Below the pieces are notes generated by a model that did not search any database, was not told the origin of the DNA, and saw nothing but the letters and a program-made list of their open reading frames with translations. This document shows positions 9,724 to 18,215 of a DNA stretch of 44,491 bases, piece after piece. This stretch comes from Cytophagales bacterium. Its GTDB lineage: Bacteria > Bacteroidota > Bacteroidia > Cytophagales > Cyclobacteriaceae. Numbering within the stretch: position 1 is the stretch's first letter; every line of letters starts with the position of its first letter. The stretch is taken from assembly GCA_016124425.1 (NCBI GenBank), contig WGNT01000171.1:1-44491 (forward strand), in the 5' to 3' direction. Position numbers and translations under genes: made by a program.

Positions 9724-9918
9724 AAACTGTAAATGGTACAGCAGAAGGGTTTTTGTAAGCGAGTGATCCACCAGCTAGCTATATCGTAAGAATGATATTT
9801 TACGCTTCTCTCAATTAGAACCGATCGGATTCTTGTATAGGTTTTTTCATTATTACACGATAAAGTTTTTTTATTATTTATTGTCAGGAAATACTACGCA
9901 CTCCGACTAGTGAAACAT

Positions 9919-9943
9919 CACAAGCATAAATAATATGCTTGTG
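9919..9943. promoter_or_regulatory. Perfect 10-bp inverted repeat, operator or RNA hairpin
   Basis: CACAAGCATA (9919-9928), five bases AATAA, then TATGCTTGTG (9934-9943). Both arms match over all ten positions, and the flanking T and G would extend an RNA stem by a wobble pair. No T-run follows, so it is not a standard terminator. It lies 170 bp before the first gene of the envelope operon, which ends with an AraC regulator, and could be a dimeric repressor site or a 5' leader hairpin. Confidence 0.5.
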
Positions 9944-10112
9944 GCTGTACCATTCAACGGAGGATATAGTTCATTCACTAGAAAGAGACATGTTGACGCA
10001 ATGTAACCTAATAAGAAAGGGCTATGAATATACGATTACAAAAACAGGGCTTCGGCTCAAGACATAGCTCAAGCATTAACTAAATTCTAACCTAAATCAA
10101 ATATACCTTATC

Positions 10113-10820
10113 ATGAAAAATCTATTAAAATTCTATTTGTTCTTTAGTGCGTTCTTTCTAGCCATTACCTGTGCCCAAGCCCAGGAAATTACGCTTCCTA
10201 AAAAGGAATCAAACATCGACCTCGCGCTGGGGGTTGGGGAAAGCAGTACCTTTTCGTATGCCTTATCTTGGAATACCACCCATGGGCTGTTTTCTTCCAA
10301 CAAATTCCGGTTGGGCTACGGGGTGCGGTTTTCGGGATTTTCCGGTAGTGACCTGAATTACATCACCGCACCTGCCGACCTCACGGGTGATGATGCCACA
10401 ATCGATACCCTTTTGGTGAACAGTGCCAGTACCATGTCGTTGAATGCGTTGATAAACCTACAGTACCAGTTTAGTCCAAAATTTAAAGTCGGGTTTAATA
10501 TTGATGCTATTGGTTTAGGATTTGGTGGAACCACAGACGCAGCGTTCATTTCTTCTGCTAACACCGGACAATTTCCAGAGAACGTAGAAGCAAGCCCAAC
10601 GTCTTTTAACCTGCTCCTTGTTGGCGATAATGATTTGGGACAACTGAAATCAGAATTCTATCTAGCCTACGCCTTGTCAGAAAAAACATGGCTGCGAGCG
10701 GGTATGGACATGACCTTTTCGGAATACACGACAAGCAGAGAACTGACTAACGCCAATGACCGGTTTAGGGCCAAGCCCGTACTTTTTTTCCTTGCCGTTT
10801 CATACAATCCGTTTAAATAA
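10113..10820 (+). CDS. Outer-membrane beta-barrel protein, function unknown
   Basis: A 235-residue exported protein with a signal peptide (cleavage near AQAQ-E, residues 21-24). After it come amphipathic strands of alternating aromatic and polar residues (IDLALGVGESSTFSYALSW, FRLGYGVRFSGF, LNALINLQYQFSPKFKVGFNIDAIGLGFGG), and the chain ends in a barrel-closing strand (FFLAVSYNPFK). No specific family recognised. It is the first gene of the co-directional series and is followed after 20 bases by the YceI gene, so the two are almost certainly co-transcribed. It could be a pore or a structural barrel for the same envelope module. Confidence 0.75.
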   Translation: MKNLLKFYLFFSAFFLAITCAQAQEITLPKKESNIDLALGVGESSTFSYALSWNTTHGLFSSNKFRLGYGVRFSGFSGSDLNYITAPADLTGDDATIDTLLVNSASTMSLNALINLQYQFSPKFKVGFNIDAIGLGFGGTTDAAFISSANTGQFPENVEASPTSFNLLLVGDNDLGQLKSEFYLAYALSEKTWLRAGMDMTFSEYTTSRELTNANDRFRAKPVLFFLAVSYNPFK

Positions 10821-10840
10821 CTTACTCTAACTATACTACC

Positions 10841-11380
10841 ATGAAATTTTCACTTTTATTGCTTCTTTGGTTTTCAGTTGCAGCTTCTCCCTCGACGGAA
10901 ACCGCTATAAAAGAGGAAGGAACCCAAGAGGCGTCCTTTATCAAATTCACTATCAAAAACATGGGGTTGACAGTGGAAGGGATGTTTGAATCGTTTACAA
11001 CAACAGTTGATTACAACAAAAGCCAACCTTCAAGCAGTCGCTTCTCGGCAACGATACAAGTTGCTTCGATTTATACGGGAATTGGCAAACGAGACAGTCA
11101 TCTGAAGAAGGAGGAGTATTTTCATGTGGATAAGTACCCCACGATTACGTTTCAGTCCACAAGTGTAAGTACCAAGGGAGCAGGTCAACTTTTAGTAAAG
11201 GGGAATATCACCATCAAAGGAAAGACGCAGCCCATTGAATTACAGGTGGGGGTAAAGGAAGCGGGAGGGAAGAAACAATTCTCCATAAAAGGACAACTGG
11301 ACCGCTTGAATTTTGGTGTGGGAGGAGACAGCTGGGTCATGGCAGATGATGTCTATTTAAACCTGTATGTTGAAAATTGA
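10841..11380 (+). CDS. YceI-family lipid-binding protein
   Basis: A 179-residue exported protein with a short signal peptide. The YceI lipocalin-like barrel is clear: KFTIKNMGLTVEGMFESF near the start, VASIYTGIGKRDSHLKKEEYFHVDKYPTITFQS in the middle (the family has D-x-H-L-x-x-x-x-F-D-x-x-x-x-P), then GNITIKGKTQPIELQV and DRLNFGVGG near the end. Characterised members bind isoprenoid or other long-chain lipids in the barrel. It sits between a beta-barrel gene and a BamA/TamA-like barrel gene. A role in carrying a lipid or quinone-type compound across the periplasm is a reasonable inference. Confidence 0.88.
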   Translation: MKFSLLLLLWFSVAASPSTETAIKEEGTQEASFIKFTIKNMGLTVEGMFESFTTTVDYNKSQPSSSRFSATIQVASIYTGIGKRDSHLKKEEYFHVDKYPTITFQSTSVSTKGAGQLLVKGNITIKGKTQPIELQVGVKEAGGKKQFSIKGQLDRLNFGVGGDSWVMADDVYLNLYVEN

Positions 11381-11463
11381 AATATATAACTTCATTAGGC
11401 ACGACATGGGTTGGAAACGGTATCATCCGAACAACCTTAAGTAATATAAACGAACGTATTTGA

Positions 11464-12585
11464 ATGTCTTTATTGCGAAAAAAACGCTCACTAGCGCCCA
11501 TAGCTTTTGGGATGAAAACCGGTGCTATGGCGCTTTTCTTTATAATAGCCGTTAGCCGCATGGCCTATGGGCAAGGAAATGAAAACGACAGCACGATTTT
11601 CAAGGCATTGCCGCTGGCGTATTATACGCCTGAAACCCGTATTGCTTTTGAGGCCTTTGCTTTTTATAGCTATTATTCAGAAGGAAGTCAGAGAAAATCA
11701 AATGTCAGGCTATTTGCCACGTATACACAGAACCGGCAGTACCTTCTCACAATACCGTGGCAAATTTATACGGCATCAGATAAGTTTTTTTTGAATGGAA
11801 GTCTGGACTACCGCAAATTTCCGGAGTATTATTATGGGTTGGGTAATAATACCCAAGAGACCAACCGGGCGCTGTATGAGTTTTCCGCGCTGACACTTAC
11901 CACGAGAAGCTACAGGAAATTGACGGGTGATAGTTATGTAGGGATCGCACTACAAGGGCAATGGTTAGCTCCGGAATTTCCGGAGAATGAGCCGATTTTT
12001 AATGATATTTCATTAGCAAGCGGAGAGATGGGCTATTCTTACTTGGCAGCGGGCCCAGCTTTCATGCGGGACAAAAGGGACCACATACTCTCGCCTTCTA
12101 GTGGCAGTTATATTGAATTCACCCCCTTATTTGGTATCGGAAATGCCGGACAAAACCCGATCCAGTTTGGATTGGCAACGGTTGATCTTCGGAACTACTG
12201 GAAAGTAGGAGATAATGCCACTTGGGCTAATCAGTTTGTGGGGCAGTTCTCTTTAGGCAGTGTTCCCTACCGGGTATTGCCTATGCTTGGAGGTCCATTG
12301 TTGCACAGGGGATATTATCAGGGTAGATTTCGTGACAAACACCTGATGTTGGTACAGTCAGAGTTGCGTCAACATCTTGTCGGCAGACTTGGCATGGTGG
12401 TTTTTGGTTCCGTAGGTAGGGTTTATGCGGACCTGCAATCGGATTTATTCAGGGAATTTCATGTCGCAGCCGGAGGAGGGCTTAGAGTCAGGGTTAGTAA
12501 AAACGACCGTACAAACGTGCGGTTCGACTATAGTATTACCCCGGATTCTTCCGGCTTCTATATTTATTTTGCCGAATCTTTCTGA
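11464..12585 (+). CDS. BamA/TamA-like outer-membrane barrel (surface antigen D15 type)
   Basis: A 373-residue exported protein. A signal sequence with a long charged start (to about residue 36, YGQG) is followed directly by barrel strands; there is no room for POTRA domains, so this is a short barrel-only member of the Omp85 superfamily. The typical features are the YYYGLGNNTQE loop, GPAFMRDKRDHILSPSSGSY with the conserved D-x-R pattern, and the LHRGYYQGRFRDKH loop 6 motif (RGYYxGR), then a final strand ending in F. Such short members are frequent in Bacteroidota but mostly uncharacterised. The next gene starts seven bases after the stop, so translation is probably coupled. Confidence 0.82.
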   Translation: MSLLRKKRSLAPIAFGMKTGAMALFFIIAVSRMAYGQGNENDSTIFKALPLAYYTPETRIAFEAFAFYSYYSEGSQRKSNVRLFATYTQNRQYLLTIPWQIYTASDKFFLNGSLDYRKFPEYYYGLGNNTQETNRALYEFSALTLTTRSYRKLTGDSYVGIALQGQWLAPEFPENEPIFNDISLASGEMGYSYLAAGPAFMRDKRDHILSPSSGSYIEFTPLFGIGNAGQNPIQFGLATVDLRNYWKVGDNATWANQFVGQFSLGSVPYRVLPMLGGPLLHRGYYQGRFRDKHLMLVQSELRQHLVGRLGMVVFGSVGRVYADLQSDLFREFHVAAGGGLRVRVSKNDRTNVRFDYSITPDSSGFYIYFAESF

Positions 12586-12592
12586 TCTTTCG

Positions 12593-13618
12593 ATGATGAC
12601 ATTCAACAACGCTAACTTCCGGACAAAACTGCTTCATTGGGAACACTGGCCTACTTGGGTCATCTATTTTCCTGTAGTTTTTTACTACCTTTTTCTTTTA
12701 GTAAAAGCAAGAAACTTTTTTTTCTTCTCTCTGGCAAATCCGGACATGGAGATGGGCGGTTTATACAATTGCAGTAAATACAGACAACTGGCATACATTC
12801 CTGATAACTTCAAGCCGAAAACGATCTACGTAAATGCCAGCGAACCTTTTCTTCAGGTCATAGATCGGCTAGCTGATATAGGGTTTCCCCTAATCGCAAA
12901 GCCGGACAGGGGAGAACGTGGTGTAGGGGTGGCGTTGATAAAGAGTCAAGAGGCGCTACTCGCTTACCATAACGAAAATAATGCCGACTACCTTATTCAA
13001 GAATTTATAGAGGGTCCTTTTGAGGCTGGCGTTTTTTATTACCGGCTTCCGGGACAGTCCTTGGGGGTGCTTCCCTCTTTGGTCGTTAAATCTTTCCTTA
13101 CAGTGACAGGTGATGGAACCTCGTCACTCAAAGAACTCATCTTTCAGATGCCACGCGCGCGGCTAGTGGCTTCTAAGTTGCTTCAACGAGGCGACCTTGA
13201 TCCGACAGAAATTTTACCCGGTGGTGTCAGAAAAGTGTTGGAACCTATTGGAAATCATAACCGTGGCACAAAATTTCTAGACGGTAATCACTTAGTTACT
13301 AGGGATTTATTGCTTTTTTTTGATACCTTAACCCTTAAAATGCCAGGATTTCACTACGGACGGTTTGATTTAAGGGCTCCCTCGGAGGAGGCATTTAGAA
13401 AAGCTTCCGGAATAAAGATTCTAGAGGTAAACGGCGTCAACGCGGAGCCCGCCCATATCTATGACCCAGACGCATCCTACTGGAAAGGTATCGCAACGTT
13501 ACTGAAACACTGGAAAATTATATATACCATTAGTATGCAAAACAGAAAGCAGGGATTTGTTCCTGCTTCATTTGAAACGGCCTTGGGCCATTATCGTGCT
13601 TGGAGGAACCAGAAATAA
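12593..13618 (+). CDS. ATP-grasp ligase with N-terminal membrane segment (D-Ala-D-Ala ligase-like)
   Basis: A 341-residue protein. The ATG at 12593 is chosen because it is seven bases after the preceding stop; the frame continues upstream only inside the other gene. A hydrophobic segment at about residues 20-40 (VIYFPVVFYYLFLL) suggests membrane attachment. The ATP-grasp core has the FPLIAKPDRGERGVGV lysine and glycine-rich loop, the DYLIQEFIEG segment that contacts adenine, and KILEVNGVNAEP with the metal-binding Glu and Asn. The family joins a carboxylate to an amine through an acyl phosphate. Automated names such as D-Ala-D-Ala ligase are too precise here. Neighbours suggest modification of an envelope or lipid compound. 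Confidence 0.8.
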   Translation: MMTFNNANFRTKLLHWEHWPTWVIYFPVVFYYLFLLVKARNFFFFSLANPDMEMGGLYNCSKYRQLAYIPDNFKPKTIYVNASEPFLQVIDRLADIGFPLIAKPDRGERGVGVALIKSQEALLAYHNENNADYLIQEFIEGPFEAGVFYYRLPGQSLGVLPSLVVKSFLTVTGDGTSSLKELIFQMPRARLVASKLLQRGDLDPTEILPGGVRKVLEPIGNHNRGTKFLDGNHLVTRDLLLFFDTLTLKMPGFHYGRFDLRAPSEEAFRKASGIKILEVNGVNAEPAHIYDPDASYWKGIATLLKHWKIIYTISMQNRKQGFVPASFETALGHYRAWRNQK

Positions 13619-13668
13619 TTTTTTCTGGACGCTTCTGTCAGGATGTAGGGCTAAATGCGACTCTTTGA

Positions 13669-14214
13669 ATGAAAATAGTAACATTAATTGTCATGAACGG
13701 CTTTGGTAGCGTCTTTTTATTAGTTGGATGTTTATGCCTCGCAAATGTACCGGCGTCCGGGCAGGAAGTACTGTTTTCGATAGAGCGCAGCCTGAACAAA
13801 GATCAGATTGTTTACTTTCTTCATTTGGATGAAAAGGGGTGTCCCAAGAGGGAAGATCCAATAAGTTTGCTTTGGCTAGATAACGAACATACCGGGGAGT
13901 TGGTGCCGGTGAATTGGCTGAAGAAGAAGTTTGGCTATGGGATACAAATCCTTTCACAAACTTCGGATGAGGTGAGGTTTAAGTTCGTCTCCTACGAGCA
14001 AAAACTCTTTACCCTGAAAAAGGACGTTTTGGGAAATTACGGCGTTTTCGCGACTATAAATAATCGGATGATGAAAATCAGTCATGTTTTTTTGAAAATA
14101 GAGGGCGGTACGTTCTGGAAACCCAACATCACCGAAGTTACTGTCACCGGCTTTACCGAAAGTGCCAATACACGCATCCTTGAAACCTTTAAACCTTATT
14201 TCCATGCAGATTGA
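13669..14214 (+). CDS. DUF4833 protein, exported
   Basis: A 181-residue protein with an N-terminal signal sequence (hydrophobic core about 10-27, cleavage near ASGQ). The mature part has the DUF4833 pattern: VLFSIERSLNKDQIVYFLHLDEKGCP, then DPISLLWL, LKKKFGYGIQIL, and a beta-rich C-terminus ending in PNITEVTVTGF. Function unknown; the predicted all-beta fold suggests a periplasmic binding or structural protein. It overlaps the next gene by 11 bases (14204-14214), which implies translational coupling with the DinB-like protein. Confidence 0.8.
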   Translation: MKIVTLIVMNGFGSVFLLVGCLCLANVPASGQEVLFSIERSLNKDQIVYFLHLDEKGCPKREDPISLLWLDNEHTGELVPVNWLKKKFGYGIQILSQTSDEVRFKFVSYEQKLFTLKKDVLGNYGVFATINNRMMKISHVFLKIEGGTFWKPNITEVTVTGFTESANTRILETFKPYFHAD

Positions 14215-14719
14215 ATGTAAAGAAAACCTTGAAAGCATTGCTTCTCTACTTCACAAACTAACGCCGGCGCAATACCAGCATCCCTCCCGATACTTGTCCG
14301 GCGCGACTATCGGACAACATATTCGGCATATCCTGGAGTTTTACACCTGCTTAGCCCAGGCCTTTAGTACAAGGGATATTGTAAATTACGATCAGCGTAA
14401 GCGATCGATGTGTCTGGAAAACGACCCGAGGGAGGCCATTGGTGTCCTAAGTAACCACATTACCTGGCTACAATCCGAACGTATTGTCGGGGAAATACAC
14501 CTGGCTGCTGCCTATGCGACATCAAGTGAGAAGATTTGCAGCATGCCTTCCTCCTATCAACGCGAACTAGCTTATTGCCTCGAGCATAGCATCCATCATC
14601 AAGCGCTGATAAAAATCGGATTACTCGAGCAGGGCTTAGAAGACCTTATAGAACCGGAATTTGGGGTGGCACCTTCTACGATCAAATTCAGACAACAAAA
14701 GGACCTCGAATCGGCATAA
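14204..14719 (+). CDS. DinB-family four-helix protein
   Basis: A 171-residue cytoplasmic protein. The internal ATG at 14204 is chosen over the upstream ATG at 14162 because family similarity starts there. DinB/YfiT-like proteins are four-helix bundles with three metal-binding His; here the candidates are in GATIGQHIRHILEF and EHSIHHQALIKIGL. Members include thiol S-transferases (bacillithiol, mycothiol), but most are uncharacterised. It is embedded in the envelope operon, overlapping DUF4833 and 16 bases before a barrel gene. A second DinB protein with signal peptide lies at 18216. Confidence 0.82.
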   Translation: MQIECKENLESIASLLHKLTPAQYQHPSRYLSGATIGQHIRHILEFYTCLAQAFSTRDIVNYDQRKRSMCLENDPREAIGVLSNHITWLQSERIVGEIHLAAAYATSSEKICSMPSSYQRELAYCLEHSIHHQALIKIGLLEQGLEDLIEPEFGVAPSTIKFRQQKDLESA

Positions 14720-14735
14720 GTGTCTGAACCTACAT

Positions 14736-15287
14736 ATGAACTACTCCCTACCAATGCTTATCGTGTTGCAGTGTACTTTTTTTCCCGCTTTTTCGCAGGA
14801 GTCTTCCTTGATTAGAAACAGGGTAGAAGTCAACCTAATGGCGATACTGGCTGAAAATTTAGTAGTCGGCTATGAATACAGCTTTAGTAAAAACGGGCTT
14901 TGGCTAGGACTGGAACATCATCTAAACGGGTTATCAGAAACTAGGAATCGGCAGCTTAACTCGTTAGCAGCAGAGTACAGGTATTACCCGTTCGTCATGG
15001 CAAAACCCGCTTCTGGTTTTTTTGCCGGAGCGTATATGAAGTACCGTTGGGGAGAAGAACGAAGCACATCCGGGAACGCTTTACAACATGACTACCAAGC
15101 AGTATTTTCGGGAGTAAGCACAGGATATAGATTTACGTATAGTCGCTTGGCTCTTTCCGCCTTTTTAGGCTATGGTCTAGCGCTAGGAGTAAGGGAATCG
15201 ACTGATCCTCCTGTGACCGAACACACGCTAAACGATAATTACCGCAGGGATCCAAGGTTGGGTATTACCGTTGGATTAGGTTTTTAG
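14736..15287 (+). CDS. DUF3575-like outer-membrane barrel protein
   Basis: A 183-residue exported protein. The ATG at 14736 gives a proper signal peptide (LPMLIVLQCTFFPAFSQ); the open frame before it overlaps the DinB gene and is not used. The mature part has barrel strands of the DUF3575 kind: VEVNLMAILAENLVVGYEY, LAAEYRYYPFVM, GFFAGAYMKYRWG, and a last strand RLGITVGLGF with terminal Phe. Probable outer-membrane barrel of eight strands; function unknown. It is the last structural gene before the regulator, nine bases upstream of it. Confidence 0.73.
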   Translation: MNYSLPMLIVLQCTFFPAFSQESSLIRNRVEVNLMAILAENLVVGYEYSFSKNGLWLGLEHHLNGLSETRNRQLNSLAAEYRYYPFVMAKPASGFFAGAYMKYRWGEERSTSGNALQHDYQAVFSGVSTGYRFTYSRLALSAFLGYGLALGVRESTDPPVTEHTLNDNYRRDPRLGITVGLGF

Positions 15288-15296
15288 ATATAAGGT

Positions 15297-16187
15297 ATGC
15301 ACAGCATCTTCGAAATTGCATCCGTTGAAGGGAGTTTTCATCTAGCTGATGGAAATGATGTTGCAAGAACGCTCAAAGCGACAGGTCACCATCTCAAGTT
15401 TCTCTGGAATTACGGAGGAATTCCGCTTAGTATCCTTGTGGATCAACAGGAAGTGATCCTCGAGCCAAACCACTTGTTGAGCTGCACTTACCTTCAGAAA
15501 ATCATCATACCCCAAGAACAGATTTTCCCCGAAGTGCTTCTACTTGCATTTGACCGGGGCTTTTATTGCATACATACGCATGATACAGAAGTTTCCTGTA
15601 ATGGTCTTCTATTCTTTGGATCGAATTTCACGCCGATTGTAGCTCTTGACAAGTCCGAAAGCGGTAGGCTTCGGACGCTTGTTTGTGTCCTCAAGGAAGA
15701 ATTTGATACCTATGATCAAAATCAGGAGGAGATGCTTCGGCTGCTGTTGAAGCGATTTATCATACGTGTGACCCGTATGGCACGAAAACAACTTACCAAG
15801 AGAAAATTACCTGAGAAAGAGCTTGAGTTGGTGAGACAATTCAATGTTCTAGTCGAAGAACATTTCAAAAAATACAGACAAGTAGCCGATTATGCTGATT
15901 TGATGCACCGGTCGCCAAAGACGATTGCCAATATTTTTGCGCAGCAGGGAGAGAAGAGCCCGCTTGAGATTATTCACAATCGTGTGACTCTTGAAGCCAA
16001 ACGCCTGCTGTTATATACTGATAAGTCTTCCAAGGAAGTAGGCTGGGAACTGGGATTTGAAGATCCCTCCCAGTTTAACCGGTTTTTTAAAAAGCAAACC
16101 GGCCTTCCTCCTAAAGAATTCCGTGAAAGCCACCTGTTCCGTCAGTCTTTTGATCAAAATAAAGCCTTTTCGGAATCTTTGGCATAA
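15297..16187 (+). CDS. AraC-family transcriptional regulator
   Basis: A 296-residue regulator. The N-terminal half (1-150) is a cupin-like effector domain with beta-rich segments such as YGGIPLSILVDQQEVILEPNHLLSC. The C-terminal 100 residues form the AraC/XylS double helix-turn-helix: first HTH around YADLMHRSPKTIANIF, second HTH around SSKEVGWELGFEDPSQFNRFFKKQTGLPPKEFR, the family signature. Nine bases separate it from the barrel gene upstream, so it is probably made from the same mRNA and controls its own operon. The inverted repeat at 9919-9943 is a candidate target, although AraC proteins usually prefer direct repeats. Confidence 0.9.
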   Translation: MHSIFEIASVEGSFHLADGNDVARTLKATGHHLKFLWNYGGIPLSILVDQQEVILEPNHLLSCTYLQKIIIPQEQIFPEVLLLAFDRGFYCIHTHDTEVSCNGLLFFGSNFTPIVALDKSESGRLRTLVCVLKEEFDTYDQNQEEMLRLLLKRFIIRVTRMARKQLTKRKLPEKELELVRQFNVLVEEHFKKYRQVADYADLMHRSPKTIANIFAQQGEKSPLEIIHNRVTLEAKRLLLYTDKSSKEVGWELGFEDPSQFNRFFKKQTGLPPKEFRESHLFRQSFDQNKAFSESLA

Positions 16188-16248
16188 TTTTCCCGCGTCG
16201 AGAGGATATACGCCCACAAAACAACGGCGAGCACCTAACTTAACGACA

Positions 16249-17616
16249 ATGCAATTTGATGCAATCATTATAGGTTCCGGACAAGCAGGTAACCCTTTAG
16301 CGTTTAAACTAGCTGCAAAAGGTAAGCGGGTGGCCTTAATTGAAAAGGAACACGTAGGTGGAACCTGTGTAAACGACGGCTGCACACCAACAAAGGCATA
16401 TGTGGCTAGCGCCAGGCGCATGTTTGATGCACAACACGGAGCCGCCTTAGGGGTACATATTCCCCAAGGATCCAAGGTGAATTTACATGAGGTAAAGAGG
16501 CGAAAGGACGAAATGGTGAACAAATCGGTTGAAGGGATCCGAGGCGAGCTTGAGAAAAATCAGCACATCACCTTTATAGACGGTACAGCCAGATTTTTGG
16601 ATGCGCATACCGTGGACGTAAATGGTACAGCAATCTCTGCCGATCAGATTTTTATTAATGTAGGTGCAAGGCCCTTTATTCCCGCAGCGCTGAAAGGAAT
16701 AAATTACCTAACGAATACGAGTATACTATCTCTCGAAAATCTTCCGGAACATTTGATTATTATTGGAGGAAGCTATATTGGATTGGAATTTGGCCAGATG
16801 TTCCGACGCTTTGGCAGTAAGGTGACCATCATCGAAAAAGCGGGACGGATCATTAGTCGCGAAGATGACGATGTCTCCAATGAAATACAACAAATTTTGG
16901 AGAGGGAAGGTGTCTTGTTTCGGTTAAATGCAACCTGTATAGGTGCTAAGGAGGAAGATGACGGACAGGTGCTTGTTGCTGTAGACTGTGAAGAGGGAGC
17001 CCCAGAAATACGTGGGTCACACGTACTGGTAGCTGTAGGGCGTCCGCCAAATACCGAAGATTTGCAGCTGGACGCAGCAGGTATTGTAATGGATGAGCGG
17101 GGCTATATTCAGGTTGATGATCGGTTAGAAACGAATATCCCGGAGGTGTACGCCTTGGGAGATTGCAATGGAAAAGGAGCTTTTACACATACTTCTTATA
17201 ATGATTTTGAAATCGTATACGCCAACCTCTTCGGACAAGGCAACCGAAAGGTATCTGACAGGATCCTTACCTATGGCTTATTTGTGGACCCACCGCTAGG
17301 TCGGGCGGGAATGACGCTTCGGGAAGCCAAGGATAAAAATCTGGACATCTTGGTAGGATTCCTCCCAATGAATAAGATCGCAAGGGCTAAAGAAAAAGGC
17401 GAAACTGACGGATTTATCCGGCTAATCATTGACAAAAAGACTGACAAGATCTTGGGTGCTACTGTACTCGGCGTCGGGGGAGATGAGATCATAAGCAGTA
17501 TTTTGATCGCCATGTATGGCGGGATACCCTATACGTCAATCAGAGACGGCGTTTTTCCACATCCCACTGTTGCGGAGTTAATTCCAACGATACTAGAAAG
17601 CCTTGAGGCTGGATAA
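16249..17616 (+). CDS. FAD-dependent disulfide reductase, mercuric-reductase-like
   Basis: A 455-residue class I pyridine nucleotide-disulfide oxidoreductase. The ATG at 16249 is chosen because the FAD-binding loop follows at once (IIIGSGQAGNPLA). The redox-active pair is Cys40-Cys45 in GGTCVNDGCTPTK. A NAD(P)H Rossmann motif follows (IIGGSYIGLEFGQMFRRFG), then the second FAD motif (VYALGDCNGKGAF). The dimer domain has HPTVAE, with the His-Glu pair of the active site. Often named mercuric reductase, but it lacks the N-terminal HMA domain and the C-terminal Cys pair that bind mercury in MerA, and no mer genes are near. A thiol/disulfide or quinone-type substrate is more likely. It lies 61 bases after the AraC gene. 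Confidence 0.87.
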   Translation: MQFDAIIIGSGQAGNPLAFKLAAKGKRVALIEKEHVGGTCVNDGCTPTKAYVASARRMFDAQHGAALGVHIPQGSKVNLHEVKRRKDEMVNKSVEGIRGELEKNQHITFIDGTARFLDAHTVDVNGTAISADQIFINVGARPFIPAALKGINYLTNTSILSLENLPEHLIIIGGSYIGLEFGQMFRRFGSKVTIIEKAGRIISREDDDVSNEIQQILEREGVLFRLNATCIGAKEEDDGQVLVAVDCEEGAPEIRGSHVLVAVGRPPNTEDLQLDAAGIVMDERGYIQVDDRLETNIPEVYALGDCNGKGAFTHTSYNDFEIVYANLFGQGNRKVSDRILTYGLFVDPPLGRAGMTLREAKDKNLDILVGFLPMNKIARAKEKGETDGFIRLIIDKKTDKILGATVLGVGGDEIISSILIAMYGGIPYTSIRDGVFPHPTVAELIPTILESLEAG

Positions 17617-17634
17617 CGTGCCTTATTGCCGTGT

Positions 17635-18135
17635 TCAGTAGACCTTTTCACCTCTTTTCAGCCACATGCCCCATACCCTATTGTAGGTATGCACCTTTAT
17701 GGTCTCGTTATCATCTGGGGTAAAGACGGGGTGATGTTCATTTACCCAGTGAAAAATGCCTCCGTAGAGATTGTAGACATGCTGAAAGCCAGCGTCTTTT
17801 AGCTTTTTGCCAATATCCTGGCTTCTAGCGCCAATGGAACAATAAACGATTACGGTATCTTCTTTAGCTATGTCGGCGACTGACGCCATGGAAAATGTAT
17901 CGTATCCCACCCAGCGGGATCCTTTCAGGTTGCTTACAGCATATTCTTCTTTCTCCCGGGTGTCGAGAACCACAGCTTTTTCAAACAATTCACGCTGTTC
18001 GGGATAAACAAGCGGAAAATCGCTGTCATAGGTCTTGTTCAAAAGAGCCCTAAACGCCAGACTTTGAGAAAAGGCAGGCTGGATGACGAAGGCGTAAAGA
18101 GTCAGGATAATTGGTATACCATGAAATTGTCTCAT
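17635..18135 (-). CDS. Exported single-domain rhodanese
   Basis: A 166-residue protein with a signal peptide (cleavage near AFSQ, residue 24) and one rhodanese domain. The key elements are VVLDTREKEEYAVSNLKGSRWVG, the active-site loop VYCSIGARS with Cys99, and FQHVYNLYGGIFHW. The loop CSIGARS has six residues after Cys, typical of sulfurtransferases rather than Cdc25-like phosphatases. Likely role: periplasmic transfer of sulfane sulfur or redox handling. It converges with the disulfide reductase gene, with 18 bases between the two stops. Confidence 0.88.
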   Translation of the reverse strand: MRQFHGIPIILTLYAFVIQPAFSQSLAFRALLNKTYDSDFPLVYPEQRELFEKAVVLDTREKEEYAVSNLKGSRWVGYDTFSMASVADIAKEDTVIVYCSIGARSQDIGKKLKDAGFQHVYNLYGGIFHWVNEHHPVFTPDDNETIKVHTYNRVWGMWLKRGEKVY

Positions 18136-18215
18136 AATGTGGAAACAAAGAAAACCCGCCGATAAATCCCACTACTACCGAAATATAAAGAAATAAGGTG
18201 GTACAAAGGCATACA

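Larger units (their letters stand above)
9409..10112. other. 704-bp AT-rich intergenic control region
   Basis: A divergent region between the minus-strand glycosidase and the plus-strand envelope operon, the longest gene-free stretch of the window. No open frame of interest. It holds an 8-bp inverted repeat with wide spacing (9681-9723) and a perfect 10-bp inverted repeat with short loop (9919-9943), listed separately. I found no clear TAnnTTTG box in the sense of either flanking gene. Confidence 0.5.

Noticed and set aside
16249-17616. Mercury resistance via mercuric reductase
   Set aside because: No HMA domain, no C-terminal Cys pair, and no mer transport or regulator genes nearby; only the general disulfide reductase fold is supported.
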